A stretch of 64,000 nt of DNA from Spirochaetaceae bacterium (GTDB lineage Bacteria; Spirochaetota; Leptospiria; Leptospirales; Leptonemataceae): contig PCBI01000018.1 of NCBI GenBank assembly GCA_002730875.1, positions 5,001 to 69,000 on the forward strand. The letters are read 5' to 3'. The notes beneath the pieces are model-generated. The model saw only the letters and a list, made by a program, of their open reading frames with translations. It was not told the origin of the DNA and did no database searches. Made by a program: the position numbers and the translations under genes. The first letter of the stretch is position 1. Each line of letters begins with the position of its first letter. Positions 1 to 10,500 of the stretch are shown here, piece by piece.

Positions 1-542
1 CCCACCGTCTTAAGTGAAACTCTTTCGCGCTATGATCCGATGCACGAGAATGCGAAGAACATTTGCCGAATGCGATAGATGCATGGGCTCTCAGGGTTAG
101 ACCAATAGGCCAGCCCCCGCTTGCGAGGCGAAAGCGCGTAGATACATTACCCTTCCTCTATATTGCGGTCCAATTACGCCCCTTTGCCTGCCATAGGAAA
201 CGGAAACGCTGCAGGCCCGAAATCGTCCAGGTCTTCCTACAATGCATCAATTACGTCGCCGGAAGTGGCGATCTAGATGCAGCGTTCAATGAGATATAGA
301 GAAAAAGCTGTTCGGGTAGGAAACCGAACGTCATGCGGGGGCCAGGATTTGTTCGCATTGTGAGAGATCCTACCGTGGCACATCGCAAGATAGCCGGATC
401 GGGCCGAACGGTCCCAATGACAAGAGGGCGCGGACCAAGCAGGCGGCAGCCCGGTCAAACAAAGGCCAGGTAGAGGCCAGGGCGAACGCCGTGCATCAAA
501 TAGATGCCATGCCGGGCCCCGACGTAAGGCCGGCGCCGGGAA
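1..542. other. No convincing gene; upstream spacer
   Basis: I see no reading frame here with the composition or motifs of a protein. The short frames that exist are rich in Arg, Pro and Cys and match nothing I recognise. There is no tRNA-like cloverleaf. One small inverted repeat, GTTCGG at 310-315 with CCGAAC at 324-329, could form a hairpin. The GC-rich stretch at about 510-540, just past the bioB stop, can fold but has no U-run, so I do not call it a terminator. Confidence 0.5.
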
Positions 543-1634
543 TCAGCTTCGCGCGAAGGGGCGCAAATCCGAGATGTCCTTAAGCGCGAAGGCATCCGGA
601 TTACTTTCAGAGGCTACCATACTACCATGGGCCTCGCCTTCCGAAAGCTCCATTTCAAAACCGGCATCGGCAATCATTTGTGCGGTTTCTGCTGCATTGG
701 AGCCCTTCACGTTCAGGTAGCCGGAGATGAAAAGGGAATTGGCGACCTTCAGCGCATCGCCCTGCCTTGTCTTGAGATAGTACTCCCGTCCAGCCGCAAT
801 CCGAACCTCCGCAGAAGGGTTAAAAAGCCTGAACAGCGCGAGTATTCGCAGACATTGCTCCTCAGAAAACGTTCGGGGATTCTCAATAGCGTGCCCCGGC
901 ACGGGAAGGAAGAAATTCACAGGTATGGAAACAACGTTCAAGCGCCGGAGCTCAGAAGCGACCTGGACCAGGTCCCGGTCCGTCTCGCCCATGCCCGCAA
1001 TCACGCCGCTACACAAATGGACGCCATGACCATGCAGATTCTCCAGGGTACCTACCCGATCCCCGTAGGTATGGCTCTGACAGATATCGCCATAATGCTC
1101 TTCGCTGGTATTTAGATTGTGATTATACCGGTCCAGGCCGGCTTCCTGAAGCATTTTGGCGGACTCGGGATCGGTAAGGATTCCCGCGCTCAAGCATACT
1201 TCCAGACCCAACTCATCTTTAATTTGCCGAATTACCTTTGAAAAGGACTCAATTTGCCGCCGGGAAGGTCCCCGACCGGCGGTGACCAGACAGTACCGGT
1301 AGGCGCCGTTTTTCTTCGCAGCCCGGGCTTCTTCAAGGATCTCTTCGGCTGGCTTCAATGTGTACTGCGGGATTCCTTCGGCCGTGCGGCGCTGAGCACA
1401 ATAGCCGCAGTCTTCAGGGCAGTTCCCATTTTTGATGTTGTTCAGTATGTGTGCGCGCACCCGATTTCCGAAAAAGTGTTTTCGCGCCCTTTCAGCCAGA
1501 TCGAGCACTCGGTCCAATGGAGCATCCGCAAGAATAGAAAGGCCCTCTTCCGATGTGGGCGCAGGCGGGGTCTGCCCTTCTTTCATCCCCATTTCGGTCC
1601 AGACTTCAAATCGATCCAAAAACGTTTCCTGCAT
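543..1634 (-). CDS. bioB: Biotin synthase BioB
   Basis: Radical-SAM enzyme that inserts sulfur into dethiobiotin, the last step of biotin synthesis. The radical-SAM cluster motif NCPEDCGYCAQ (CxxxCxxC, Cys 72/76/79 from this start) is complete. Downstream segments such as YNHNLNTSEEHY, CSGVIAGMGE and NFFLPVPGHAIENP are typical of BioB. The frame stays open upstream to a TTG at 1763, but those 43 residues do not look like BioB. I chose the ATG at 1634; an ATG at 1586 is also possible, and none has a good Shine-Dalgarno. It lies downstream of the ParB-like gene on the same strand. A 12-bp inverted repeat (1758-1769) sits between them. No other bio genes are nearby. Confidence 0.95.
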   Translation of the reverse strand: MQETFLDRFEVWTEMGMKEGQTPPAPTSEEGLSILADAPLDRVLDLAERARKHFFGNRVRAHILNNIKNGNCPEDCGYCAQRRTAEGIPQYTLKPAEEILEEARAAKKNGAYRYCLVTAGRGPSRRQIESFSKVIRQIKDELGLEVCLSAGILTDPESAKMLQEAGLDRYNHNLNTSEEHYGDICQSHTYGDRVGTLENLHGHGVHLCSGVIAGMGETDRDLVQVASELRRLNVVSIPVNFFLPVPGHAIENPRTFSEEQCLRILALFRLFNPSAEVRIAAGREYYLKTRQGDALKVANSLFISGYLNVKGSNAAETAQMIADAGFEMELSEGEAHGSMVASESNPDAFALKDISDLRPFARS

Positions 1635-1757
1635 AACGAATACGACTGTCTGAGGCCCTGCCCTGGGATCAATGATTAATCCTGGACTCAGTCGCGAGGC
1701 CAGGTAACAGGCCTGAAGGGATACCGAAGCGGGCCAGCCAGGTTTCCCGCATTCATT

Positions 1758-1769
1758 TGACAAATGTCA
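1758..1769. promoter_or_regulatory. Short inverted repeat upstream of bioB
   Basis: TGACA at 1758-1762 and TGTCA at 1765-1769 form a perfect 5-bp inverted repeat separated by AA. It lies in the spacer between the ParB-like gene and the likely bioB start, about 125 bp upstream. It does not match the BirA, BioR or BioQ operators I know, so it is only a candidate site. Confidence 0.2.
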
Positions 1770-1785
1770 GAACAGAAGCGCCGGG

Positions 1786-2235
1786 CTAGTCTTCCCCGGC
1801 CGAACCACGGCGGAACAGAAAAACCAGCCTCTCAAAAAAGTCCACAATGGAAGCCCAGAGCATGGCAAAGAATCCCATCCTCTCTGACCGATCTAACAAC
1901 TTGCGTGCTCGATCCAGGTCTTCGGGGCTGAAGTTGCGTCTGGAACGATTTTCTTCTATTTCGAGAAGCAGGCGTTCCTTCTTGCTTTTGACATCTACGA
2001 TGCGAACATCAATGTTTTCCCACCCAAGCTTTCTGGCCGCGCAGAGCCGTCGGTAGCCGGCCACCAGTTGATGATCTGTATCCACAAGTACCGGATGAAT
2101 CAGTCCATACTTGCGCATGGAATTCATTAGATCGGTGAGATCCCCCGGATCCATGCGAATTCGGCTACGCAATTTAACCTCTGAAACCCTGAGCTTCATA
2201 GAGGCCGAGGTTGCCGCTTTTGAAAAGAATTGCAA
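1786..2235 (-). CDS. ParB-like (ParB/Srx fold) domain protein
   Basis: A small protein of about 149 residues. The first ~90 carry the ParB N-terminal (ParB/sulfiredoxin) fold: LMNSMRKYGLIHPVLVDTD, then LVAGYRRLCAARKLGW, the GxRR(x)xA element used for nucleotide binding in ParB. It lacks the HTH and dimerisation domains of a chromosome-partition ParB. The C-terminus instead holds a charged helix and a hydrophobic stretch (GFFAMLWASIVDFFERLVFLF) that may associate with the membrane. The start is a TTG at 2235 with weak GGAAA upstream; an ATG at 2199 is the alternative. It is divergent from trmH, with only 30 bp between starts. Its role is unknown; it is not a canonical partition protein. Confidence 0.75.
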   Translation of the reverse strand: MQFFSKAATSASMKLRVSEVKLRSRIRMDPGDLTDLMNSMRKYGLIHPVLVDTDHQLVAGYRRLCAARKLGWENIDVRIVDVKSKKERLLLEIEENRSRRNFSPEDLDRARKLLDRSERMGFFAMLWASIVDFFERLVFLFRRGSAGED

Positions 2236-2265
2236 TCTGTTTTCCGGCTGGATTTGTAGTGAACA

Positions 2266-3084
2266 GTGAATAAAGAAGCAGAAGAGCTACTGGCATACCT
2301 GGAAGGGTTTCTGACCGAAGGCCGCCGGAATCGAATTCAAAACATTCTGCAGTGTCGGACCAGACATGTAACCCTGGTGCTGGAAGATCTGATTGACCCC
2401 CATAATGCCAGCGCCTGTTTGCGAAGCGCCGAAGCCTGCGGTATTCAAGATGTCCATATTATTGAAAACAGACATGAATTTTCGGTAAAAAGTGGCGTTT
2501 CCATGGGAAGCGCCCACTGGCTGAGTATTTACAGGTATCGAGAGCAGTCGCTACGGCTCCCGTCATCCTCGGCCAGCGCCCACCACACCGGATTGCCGGC
2601 CTCCAACGGTACGCAAAGGCGACCTGCGGATCAAAGCGAGCAGACCAGGGAATGCTTCCGATACTTGAAGGAAAAAGGATATACGATATACGCCACATCT
2701 CCCCACCAATCCAGCATTGCATTACCTGACGTTTCGCTGGATGGGCCGGTGGCCATCGTCTTTGGCTCGGAAAAAGACGGAATCAGCCCGGTGGCCAGGG
2801 AGCTTGCCGACCATTGTCTCCGCATTCCAATGTACGGATTCACCGAAAGCTTCAATATATCGGTAAGCGCCGCCATCGCCGTTTATGACCTTACGTCAAG
2901 ATTACGCAAATCGGACAAGGACTGGAAACTCTCGGAGTCCGAAAAGAGCGACCTTAGATTGGCCTGGGCACGACACTCTCTGAAGCGAAGCGATCTTCTG
3001 GAGCGTCAATTCTGGCAGAACAACAAGAACGAAAAGAGCAGCCAACCGAACGAAACATCCGCATTCAGGCCGGAAAAAGCATAA
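2266..3084 (+). CDS. trmH: TrmH-family tRNA/rRNA 2'-O-methyltransferase
   Basis: SPOUT-class SAM-dependent 2'-O-methyltransferase, most like TrmH, which makes Gm18 in tRNA. The three SPOUT motifs are present: LIDPHNASACLRSAEACG (motif 1), VAIVFGSEKDGIS (motif 2) and RIPMYGFTESFNISVSAAIA (motif 3, the trefoil-knot SAM site). Compared with bacterial TrmH, about 40 extra Ser/His/Gln-rich residues (roughly 90-130) interrupt the protein between motifs 1 and 2. The start is GTG at 2266; no ATG fits. It is divergent from the ParB-like gene and 63 bp upstream of glycerate kinase, so the two may be co-transcribed. The exact RNA target is inferred from the family. Confidence 0.85.
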   Translation: MNKEAEELLAYLEGFLTEGRRNRIQNILQCRTRHVTLVLEDLIDPHNASACLRSAEACGIQDVHIIENRHEFSVKSGVSMGSAHWLSIYRYREQSLRLPSSSASAHHTGLPASNGTQRRPADQSEQTRECFRYLKEKGYTIYATSPHQSSIALPDVSLDGPVAIVFGSEKDGISPVARELADHCLRIPMYGFTESFNISVSAAIAVYDLTSRLRKSDKDWKLSESEKSDLRLAWARHSLKRSDLLERQFWQNNKNEKSSQPNETSAFRPEKA

Positions 3085-3147
3085 TGCGCACGATCTGCGC
3101 CACTGCCCGGCGAATCAGAGAAACGCGCGGCGAATGGGAGAAGTGGA

Positions 3148-4476
3148 TTGAGAATACTCATCGCGCCCGACAAGTTTAAAGGAAGTCTATCCGCCAGAGA
3201 AGTAAGTCTTGCCATTGAGCGGGGGCTACTATCCGGATACCGCGCCCTGGATGGGGAACCATCCGATCCGCCGCAGAGCCGGATCGGGCCGCAAGCAGAC
3301 GATGGATCCGAAAAGCGATTGCACCAGGCGGCTGAAGAGCATCCGAAAAACTATCCCAACCCGCAGATCTTTATTCAGCCCATAGGAGACGGCGGCGAAG
3401 GAACCATGCAGCTGCTGTGCGAAAGCCGGTCGGAGTGCAAAACGATCCAAACCAAGGCCACCGGTTCGCTGGGGGCTATCAGCGATTGCGAATTCTATGA
3501 AACCGTCGAAGGTGGGCTCAAGAAAGCATATATCGAAATGGCATCCATCAATGGCCTGGCCCTTCTTGATCCTTCTCAAAGAGATCCGGAGCATTCGCTA
3601 TCCACCGGAACCGGCGAGCTCATTGTTCAGGCGATGGAGCGCGGTGCGGCCGAAATCTATGTAGGTCTGGGCGGCTCGGCCACAGTGGATGGCGGGGCGG
3701 GAGCTCTGGAAGCCCTGGGGTTCATCTTCAGGGACCGGAGTAACAGGATCCTCGCTCCAGGGGAGAGTATTTTTGGCGCCACTGATAGAAGTGAAACCGT
3801 GGCCGATGCATTGCTTCGCATAGCGTCGCTGACTATTCCCAGGGTCATGAGCGCCCGACTATTCGCTGTAGTGGATGTGGACAGTCCCCTGAACGGACCG
3901 GGTGGCGCCATAGCCTCATTTGCGCTACAGAAGGGGCTGGCTCCGGAACGACTGGAACTCTATGGCCGCGCTCTGGAGCATTTTTCCGCAATATGCGAAA
4001 GGGATCTGGATTTGCGGAGCGCTACTGCGGCGGGTGTCGCCGGACTCGCGGAAGACCAGGAGCGTCCCAAAAGTCTTTCGGTTGCTCCTGGAACAGGCGC
4101 GGCCGGGGGTCTGGGCTTCGCCCTCGCTCTGGCCGGAGCAAAGATTTTGCCGGGCTTTCCATTCTTCAGCAACGCTGTGGGTCTACAGGGGAAGATGCAC
4201 GTTGACCTGGTTATTACCGGCGAAGGAAAGATGGACAAGACCAGTCTGGTGGGAAAAGGGCCCGGTGGCATAGCACGCATGGCCAGGGAGGCCGGTCTGC
4301 CCTGCATCGCTATTTGCGGAAAAGTCGAAGACCGAGAAACGCTTATCGAATCCGGGCTATTTCAGGAGATTATTGCCATTTCCGATGGAGTCAGCGCCAC
4401 AGAGTCCATGAAGAATGCGGCGGCTTTGATTGAAAAAGCGGCCGCCTCCGTTGCCCGCCGCTGGAACCGGGACTGA
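3148..4476 (+). CDS. Glycerate kinase (GarK/GlxK family)
   Basis: Phosphorylates D-glycerate, feeding it into glycolysis. The N-terminus MRILIAPDKFKGSLSAREV and the glycine-rich GLGGSATVDGGAGAL are diagnostic of the family I glycerate kinases, and the C-terminal VDLVITGEGKMDKTSLVGKGP segment is also typical. At 442 residues it is about 60 longer than usual. The extra length is mainly a polar insertion near residues 30-75, and a smaller one near 295-310. It starts with TTG at 3148, preceded by GGGAGAAG at a good distance. It follows trmH on the same strand and converges on citrate synthase. Confidence 0.9.
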   Translation: MRILIAPDKFKGSLSAREVSLAIERGLLSGYRALDGEPSDPPQSRIGPQADDGSEKRLHQAAEEHPKNYPNPQIFIQPIGDGGEGTMQLLCESRSECKTIQTKATGSLGAISDCEFYETVEGGLKKAYIEMASINGLALLDPSQRDPEHSLSTGTGELIVQAMERGAAEIYVGLGGSATVDGGAGALEALGFIFRDRSNRILAPGESIFGATDRSETVADALLRIASLTIPRVMSARLFAVVDVDSPLNGPGGAIASFALQKGLAPERLELYGRALEHFSAICERDLDLRSATAAGVAGLAEDQERPKSLSVAPGTGAAGGLGFALALAGAKILPGFPFFSNAVGLQGKMHVDLVITGEGKMDKTSLVGKGPGGIARMAREAGLPCIAICGKVEDRETLIESGLFQEIIAISDGVSATESMKNAAALIEKAAASVARRWNRD

Positions 4477-4578
4477 AATCGCGGTACCAGCGGGACGCGA
4501 TTGCGTCGGCTGCCAGCAGGGTCGGGACATCCAGACAGAGCCGGAAAAACGCTACGTTTGCGACATCAAGGCCAGCGA

Positions 4579-5868
4579 TCAGCCACGGTTCTCAATGGGC
4601 ACGTAAGCTCTTCGCGCAGGACCGGTATAGATCTGACGCGGTCGACCGATCTTGCTACCTGGATCTTCAATCATTTCTTTCCACTGAGCAATCCATCCTG
4701 GCATTCTACCCAGAGCAAACATGACCGTGAACATCTCGGTGGGGATCCCCATGGCGCGATAGATCAGGCCGGAGTAGAAGTCCACGTTTGGATAAAGTTT
4801 TCTCTCGGCGAAGTATGGATCGCTCAGAGCGGTTTCTTCCAATTTGATTGCGATTTCGAGATACGGATCGTGTACACCCAGCTGGTTAAGAACGTCGTCT
4901 GCGGCCTTTTTGATGATTCGGGCACGCGGATCGAAGTTTTTGTACACCCGGTGACCGAATCCCATCAGACGGAACGTCGAGTTCTTGTCTTTGGCCAGGT
5001 TGATGAACTTGGCCACGTCGCCGCCGTCTTCGTGTATGGTTTGAAGCATTTCGATAACGGCCTGGTTGGCGCCGCCATGAAGGGGTCCCCATAGTGCGCA
5101 AACGCCACTGGACATGGTAGCAAAGATGTTGGCCCGGCTCGAGCCCACCAGACGCACGGTGGAGGCCGAACAGTTTTGCTCGTGATCAGCGTGTAGAATC
5201 AGAAGCATATCCAGCGCACGCTCGATCACCGGATTCACATGATAGTCTTCTGCAGGAACCGAAAACATCATGTTCAAAAAGTTTGCCACGTAACTCAGTG
5301 AATTTCGCGGATAGATGAATGGCTGCCCGATGGACTTCTTGAACGAGTAAGCCGCAATTGTAGGCGTTTTGGCCAGAAGTCGAATAATGGAGATCTCCCG
5401 GTGCCGTGGATTCAGCGGATCGGAAGAATCCGTATAGTAACCGGAAAGGGTACAGATCATGGAGCTCAAAATGGCCATGGGATGGGAATCCTTGGGAAAA
5501 CCATCGTACAGCCGCTTTAGATCCTCATGGATCATGGTATGTCGGGTGATGTTAAATACAAAATCGTCGAACTGCTCTTTGGTGGGGAGCTCGCCGTAGA
5601 TGAGCAAGTAGGCTACTTCCAGGAAGCTGGATTTCTCGGCCAGCTCTTCGATGGAGTAACCTCTATAGTGAAGAACCCCGGCCTCGCCGTCGATGAAGGT
5701 GATTTTGCTCTGACAGGATCCTGTGTTCAGGAAAGCCTCATCCATGGTGATGGCGCCGGTGGTGCCCCTCAGTTTGGAAATATCTATGGCTTTTTCGTTT
5801 TCGGTTCCGGTGATTACCGGTACTTCCAGTTCCTGGCCTTCATAAATTATCTTTGCTGTTTCTGACAT
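4579..5868 (-). CDS. gltA: Citrate synthase (type II)
   Basis: Condenses oxaloacetate and acetyl-CoA at the entry of the TCA cycle. The protein of 429 residues matches the length of hexameric type II enzymes. The catalytic His of GPLHGGANQAV, the second His of MGFGHRVYKNFDPRA and the Asp of YPNVDFYSGL are all visible. The N-terminal EGQELEVPVITGTENEKAIDI domain and the TGSCQSKITFIDGEAGVLHYRG segment are also standard. The start ATG at 5868 follows AGAGGG at good spacing; the frame is open upstream to 6024, but that part is not citrate-synthase-like. It is convergent with glycerate kinase and divergent from the MBOAT gene. Confidence 0.96.
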   Translation of the reverse strand: MSETAKIIYEGQELEVPVITGTENEKAIDISKLRGTTGAITMDEAFLNTGSCQSKITFIDGEAGVLHYRGYSIEELAEKSSFLEVAYLLIYGELPTKEQFDDFVFNITRHTMIHEDLKRLYDGFPKDSHPMAILSSMICTLSGYYTDSSDPLNPRHREISIIRLLAKTPTIAAYSFKKSIGQPFIYPRNSLSYVANFLNMMFSVPAEDYHVNPVIERALDMLLILHADHEQNCSASTVRLVGSSRANIFATMSSGVCALWGPLHGGANQAVIEMLQTIHEDGGDVAKFINLAKDKNSTFRLMGFGHRVYKNFDPRARIIKKAADDVLNQLGVHDPYLEIAIKLEETALSDPYFAERKLYPNVDFYSGLIYRAMGIPTEMFTVMFALGRMPGWIAQWKEMIEDPGSKIGRPRQIYTGPARRAYVPIENRG

Positions 5869-5940
5869 GCATTCCCTCTGCAGCCAGAGAAAACGATTTG
5901 CCATCGTTCCTACAAGAAAAAAATTCACGGCACTCCGCCA

Positions 5941-7338
5941 ATGCTGTTCAATACCCTGGACTTTGTAGCCTTCCTGGCCTTGAGTTACGCACTTTTCCTG
6001 GCTTTGCCTCGCTGGCGAAGGCATGTGGTGCTGGGCTCCTCTTTGCTCTTCTACGGAAGCTACAACTGGGCCATCCTGGCGCTACTTCTTCTAACCGTGG
6101 CGGCCAACTTCTACGGCGCCCGGCGGCTAAGCCGGGAGACCGGAACCGGCGCCCGAAGACTCATTCTGGGACTGTGCGTTGGCCTGAACATGGCCTTTCT
6201 GGGTTTCTTCAAATATACGGGAATGTTACTCTACTGGGGTGGCATCGCCGTTGCCGATCGTCCGCTGGAGACGCCCTTTGACATTCTCCTGCCTGTGGGA
6301 ATCAGCTTCTACACTTTTCAGATCACTTCCTACGTGGTGGACGTGTACCGCGGGCTCATTGAGCCAGAGAAGAGCTATCCATCCCTGGTCCTTTTTACGG
6401 TCTATTTCCCGCAATTGGTGGCCGGCCCGATTGAAAGAGCGGGAAAACTACTACCGGAACTTGCCTTCCATCACCGGGTCCCGGTGGATATGATCTGGAG
6501 CGGATTTGTACTCTGCGTCTGGGGATACTTCAAGAAGGTCTATGTGGCCGACAACCTTTCGCCTCTTGTGGACTACATCCTGGAACTGAAAGATCCGCCC
6601 TCCGGCGCCATGGTTTTTGCTACCCTGCTTTTTCCGCTGCAATTGTACGCGGATTTCACCGGCTACACCGACATCGCCCGGGGACTGTCCAGAATGATGG
6701 GTATCGAACTTTCGCTGAACTTCTTTCATCCGTTCCTTTCCACAAATCACATCGAATTCTGGCGCCGATGGCACATCACGCTCGGCGCATTTCTGCGCGA
6801 TTATCTCTATATCCCTCTGGGCGGTAGCCGCGTTGGCCCGGCGCGATCGATTATTAACATCATGATTGTCTGGGCTCTGGGAGGGCTGTGGCACGGCGCC
6901 ACAGCCGGATATTTCGTCTGGGGTCTGTACTGTGGCGTCCTGGTAGCCGCCACCGGGGCGCTCATGCCTGCGCTCCAGCGAATGGCAACCAGCGGGCCCA
7001 CAACCCGTTCCCTTATGGCTGGCGGGGGTCGATTATTTACCTTCCTGACATTTTCCCTGGGGTTGCTGATTCTCAGGGCGCCAGATGCCCCCAGACTTCT
7101 GGAAATGCTTCAGTCGCTTTTCGAAATCCAGAACCCATCCATGGATCCCGGATACATCTGGCTGAGTCTGGTTTTTCTGGTGCCGCTAGTCGTCGGCGAA
7201 CTGTGGCGGATACTCAGTGGAAAGGAGGAGCCGTGGCTTGAGTCCCGACTACTCTATCCGGCCCTATTCGTCTGGATCTTTTTGATCTGGAGCCTGGGTC
7301 GCTTCGAGGCCCGAGAATTCTTCTACTTTCAGTTTTGA
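5941..7338 (+). CDS. MBOAT-family O-acyltransferase (AlgI/PatA-like)
   Basis: Polytopic inner-membrane acyltransferase, 465 residues, of the type that brings acyl groups across the membrane to modify exported polysaccharide or cell wall. Many hydrophobic segments are present. Signature parts are NFFHPFLSTNHIEFWRRWHI, LRDYLYIPLGGSR, and the catalytic-His motif ALGGLWHGATAGYFVWG. The opening MLFNTLDFVAFLALSYALF is typical of AlgI. No partner AlgJ/AlgX-like acetylesterase is visible in the window, so the acceptor cannot be inferred. It starts at ATG 5941 without a clear Shine-Dalgarno. Confidence 0.9.
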   Translation: MLFNTLDFVAFLALSYALFLALPRWRRHVVLGSSLLFYGSYNWAILALLLLTVAANFYGARRLSRETGTGARRLILGLCVGLNMAFLGFFKYTGMLLYWGGIAVADRPLETPFDILLPVGISFYTFQITSYVVDVYRGLIEPEKSYPSLVLFTVYFPQLVAGPIERAGKLLPELAFHHRVPVDMIWSGFVLCVWGYFKKVYVADNLSPLVDYILELKDPPSGAMVFATLLFPLQLYADFTGYTDIARGLSRMMGIELSLNFFHPFLSTNHIEFWRRWHITLGAFLRDYLYIPLGGSRVGPARSIINIMIVWALGGLWHGATAGYFVWGLYCGVLVAATGALMPALQRMATSGPTTRSLMAGGGRLFTFLTFSLGLLILRAPDAPRLLEMLQSLFEIQNPSMDPGYIWLSLVFLVPLVVGELWRILSGKEEPWLESRLLYPALFVWIFLIWSLGRFEAREFFYFQF

Positions 7339-7408
7339 TCTGAAATCCACTCCGATACGGCTTTAGCAGGCGGTAAATTCAGGTCTCAAAACACCGGGCT
7401 GCTATGCT

Positions 7409-7429
7409 CTTCGGCCGAGGTGGCCGAAG
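7409..7429. other. Perfect hairpin without U-run
   Basis: CTTCGGCC (7409-7416), loop GAGGT and GGCCGAAG (7422-7429) form an 8-bp perfect stem about 70 bp past the MBOAT stop. No T-run follows on either strand, so it may be a weak terminator or an mRNA 3' end structure. Confidence 0.4.
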
Positions 7430-7500
7430 GCACTGAACCCGGCGGAAACCCATGGCAACCCAACTCGAATCATCCTCTTGCTCCGGGCCCGGACCTCAAA

Positions 7501-7546
7501 GAGTTCAACGCTCTCAGGGAGTTCAGTGCTCTCAGGGAGTTTCCTC
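7501..7546. repeat. 18-bp tandem repeat spanning the RND stop codon
   Basis: Two near-identical 18-mers, GAGTTCAACGCTCTCAGG (7501-7518) and GAGTTCAGTGCTCTCAGG (7519-7536), followed by a partial third. On the minus strand this places five TGA triplets in the RND reading frame within 13 codons, the first being the actual stop at 7532-7534. Confidence 0.85.
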
Positions 7547-10500
7547 CTCCGCACGCATGGGGATGTGGAACAATGCCCGTAACTGGAGCGACCAGCGAGT
7601 GATGATGGTATAGAGCACCGGAACCAGAATCAACGTAATGCCCGTGGAAAACATCAAACCCCAGGCAAATGAGAGAGCCATGGGCACGATAAAGGGATCC
7701 TCGCCTCCGATTCCGTAAGCAGTGGGCAACAGCCCCAGAGCCGTTGTAATCGTAGTCAAAAAGACCGCCCTCAGACGCATGGAGCCGGCTTCCATAGCCA
7801 CCTGTTCCAGGGGAAGGTCCGGGTTCTCCCTATGAATGCTATTGGCAAAATCGATGAGCACGATGGAGTCGTTTACTACAACCCCGGAAAGACCAATGAT
7901 TCCCATCATGGCAAGAAAGCTAAACGGATGTCCATGGGCTGCGAATGCCAGAATAACGCCAATCAAACTGAACGGAACGGCCGTCAGGACCACCAGAGGT
8001 TGCAGTACCGAGCGAAACAGACTGGCCAGAATCATGAAAATGATCACAATACCCACGGCAAAGGCTTTGCCCAGACTTCGCATGGATTCGGCGGTATCCT
8101 CGTTTTCGCCGCCCAGCTTCATAGCATATCCGGGGTACTTTTCGATGATGCCTTTCGCTTTCTCCATAAAATCAGAAGCCGCTTTGGTGGCCGTGGTCTG
8201 GTCTTCGTTGATGTTTGCCGTGACCTGCACCAGCCGATCTCCATCCAGATGACTGATGGAGTTAACGCCCCTTTCGCGCACCGTATAGATGAGCTTGCGC
8301 ACCGGGATCTGATTGCCGGTCATGTTGGGTACTTTGGCGCTGTAGAGACTTTCCAGCTGGTTGCGAAACGGCTCATCCAGCATGACGCGAATATCCACTT
8401 CTTCATCCGGTCTTCGCACAGAAGTAGCAACAACTCCGTCGAAGGTGGCGTTGATGGCAATGGCTACCGAAGATGCATTGATACCGGTCTGAGCCAGGAT
8501 CTTTTCGTTGAACTTGATCCGCTCTTCCATCTTGCCCGGCTCGTTGGAATCAGCGATATCCACTACACCCTCTACCTTCGCAAGTACCTTCTTATACTCG
8601 CCGGCTATCTCTTCCAGGGTTTCCAGGGAATCGCCGGTAAGTTCGATAGCCACTGGTTTTCCTACCGGCGGCCCTCCCTGTAATTTCTCCATATCCATGC
8701 TGACGAGAGTTCCAGCGAGATCCTCATAGCCTTCCAGCGGTTTCCGATTGAGTTCAGGAAGTTGAAGGTCTTCGTCTTTCTCCTTCATTTGCTGACGTTG
8801 CTCCAGAACCCGCTGCTGCGCTTCCTTTCCAAGCAACCAGAATGCACTGGCTCGTAGATCGTCCACCGCGGCCTGCGCCGGTCGTTCTCTGCTATTTTCC
8901 GGAGTCAGATATACCAGCAACTGAGCGTATTGGTTTCCACGACGCGTGAACGGATCGTTCGGATTCTGCTGGATGATGCCCACCCGAGTTGTGTAGGTAT
9001 CCAGTTCTTCCTTTGGAAGCTTCTCTACTCCCATTTCTACAACTTCGGTGTAGCGATTCATTTGTTCCAGGGTTGTTCCCGGCTCTGCAGTGAGTTTCAC
9101 ATGAAAGGTTTCGATAGCGCTGGGAAACAGAACAAATCGGCCAAAAGCCGCCTGGATGCCGCCGGCAATAATGACAAGCACCAGAAGAACCAGGCCCACG
9201 ATTTTCTTATTGTGCAATGCGAATGCCAGCGATGGCTCATAAGCGTTCTTTCGGAATCGATTAAACCAGCCACTCTCGTCTCGGATCTCGGTGCCTTTAT
9301 GGGCGGTAATCCGATTCATATCGTATAAGTGCGACGGCAGAATAATGAGACATTCAAAGAGCGATGCAACAAGAGCAATGATGATTACCAGAGGAATGGT
9401 AAATACGAACTTACCGAAAATCCCGGTCATGAACATTAGAGGCCCAAAGGCGGCCACGGTGGTCACAATTGTTGCCGTCACCGGAGCCACCACCTCTGCC
9501 GTCCCCTTGCGCGCGGCCTCGAAGGGACTGTAGCCCTCCTCCAGATACCTGTAGAAGTTTTCGCTTACGATAATGGCATCATCTACCAGAATACCGATGA
9601 CAATAATCAAGCCGAACATGGAGATCAGGTTCAGGGTGACGCCCAGCATGCTCATGACGATGAAGGCAATGCCTACGGAAATCGGGATCCCAAGAGCCAC
9701 CATGACCGACGTGCGCCAGCCCATAAAAAAGAAGAGGGATCCCACTACCAGAAAGAGACCTACAGTAGCATTGTTGCTTAGAACGCCCAGACGCCGATTC
9801 ACAAAGTAAGATACATCGTTTACGAATTCGATTCGAATGCCCTCCGGCATTGTATCTTTGTATTCGGCCACCACCGATCGCACCTCTTCCACAACGGCGA
9901 TAATATCTGCGCTGGATTGCTTTAGAACGGTGAGACTGATTGTGGGAAACCCGCGGGTCTTTTCAATATAGTCCGCTTCTTCGAATGTTTCCAGAACCCG
10001 GGCTACATCCTGCACTCGCACAAGTTGGCCGGCATCGTTTCCGCGGATGGGAACCTCCCTCACCTGCTCCACGCTTTCCAGTTCCCCTACAGTGCGAATT
10101 ACCAGAGCATCACCGTCGTGGACCACCTCTCCGCCGGGAAAGTTAACATTTCTGTTTTGGAGCGATTGAATAATCTGACCCAGACTAACATACTTGTCGT
10201 TCATTTGATTCGGGTTTACCCGAACCTGGTATTCGATGTCCTGCCAGCCGCGACGGGCGATCCGGGCCACGCCATCTATGTCCAGGAGCCGGTCTTCCAG
10301 TGCCTGGGCCTCATCCCGCAACTCTTTCTCTGTAAGCAAAAACTCGCCGTTTTGTTTGATTCTGCTGACAGATACTTCGATCACCGGCGTCCGGCTGGAC
10401 GTTAATTCCACCACGATGGGGGTTTCCGCATCGTCGGGCAGATCTTCGGTGCGGTCCACTGCCGAACGAATATCATCGATGACCTTCTGGGTATCGTCTT

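Noticed and set aside
63-299. Short plus-strand frame in the first 300 bp
   Set aside because: No Shine-Dalgarno and a biased, non-protein-like composition.
1757-1762. Plus-strand TTGACA as a -35 box
   Set aside because: No plausible -10 element at 16-18 bp, and no plus-strand gene follows.
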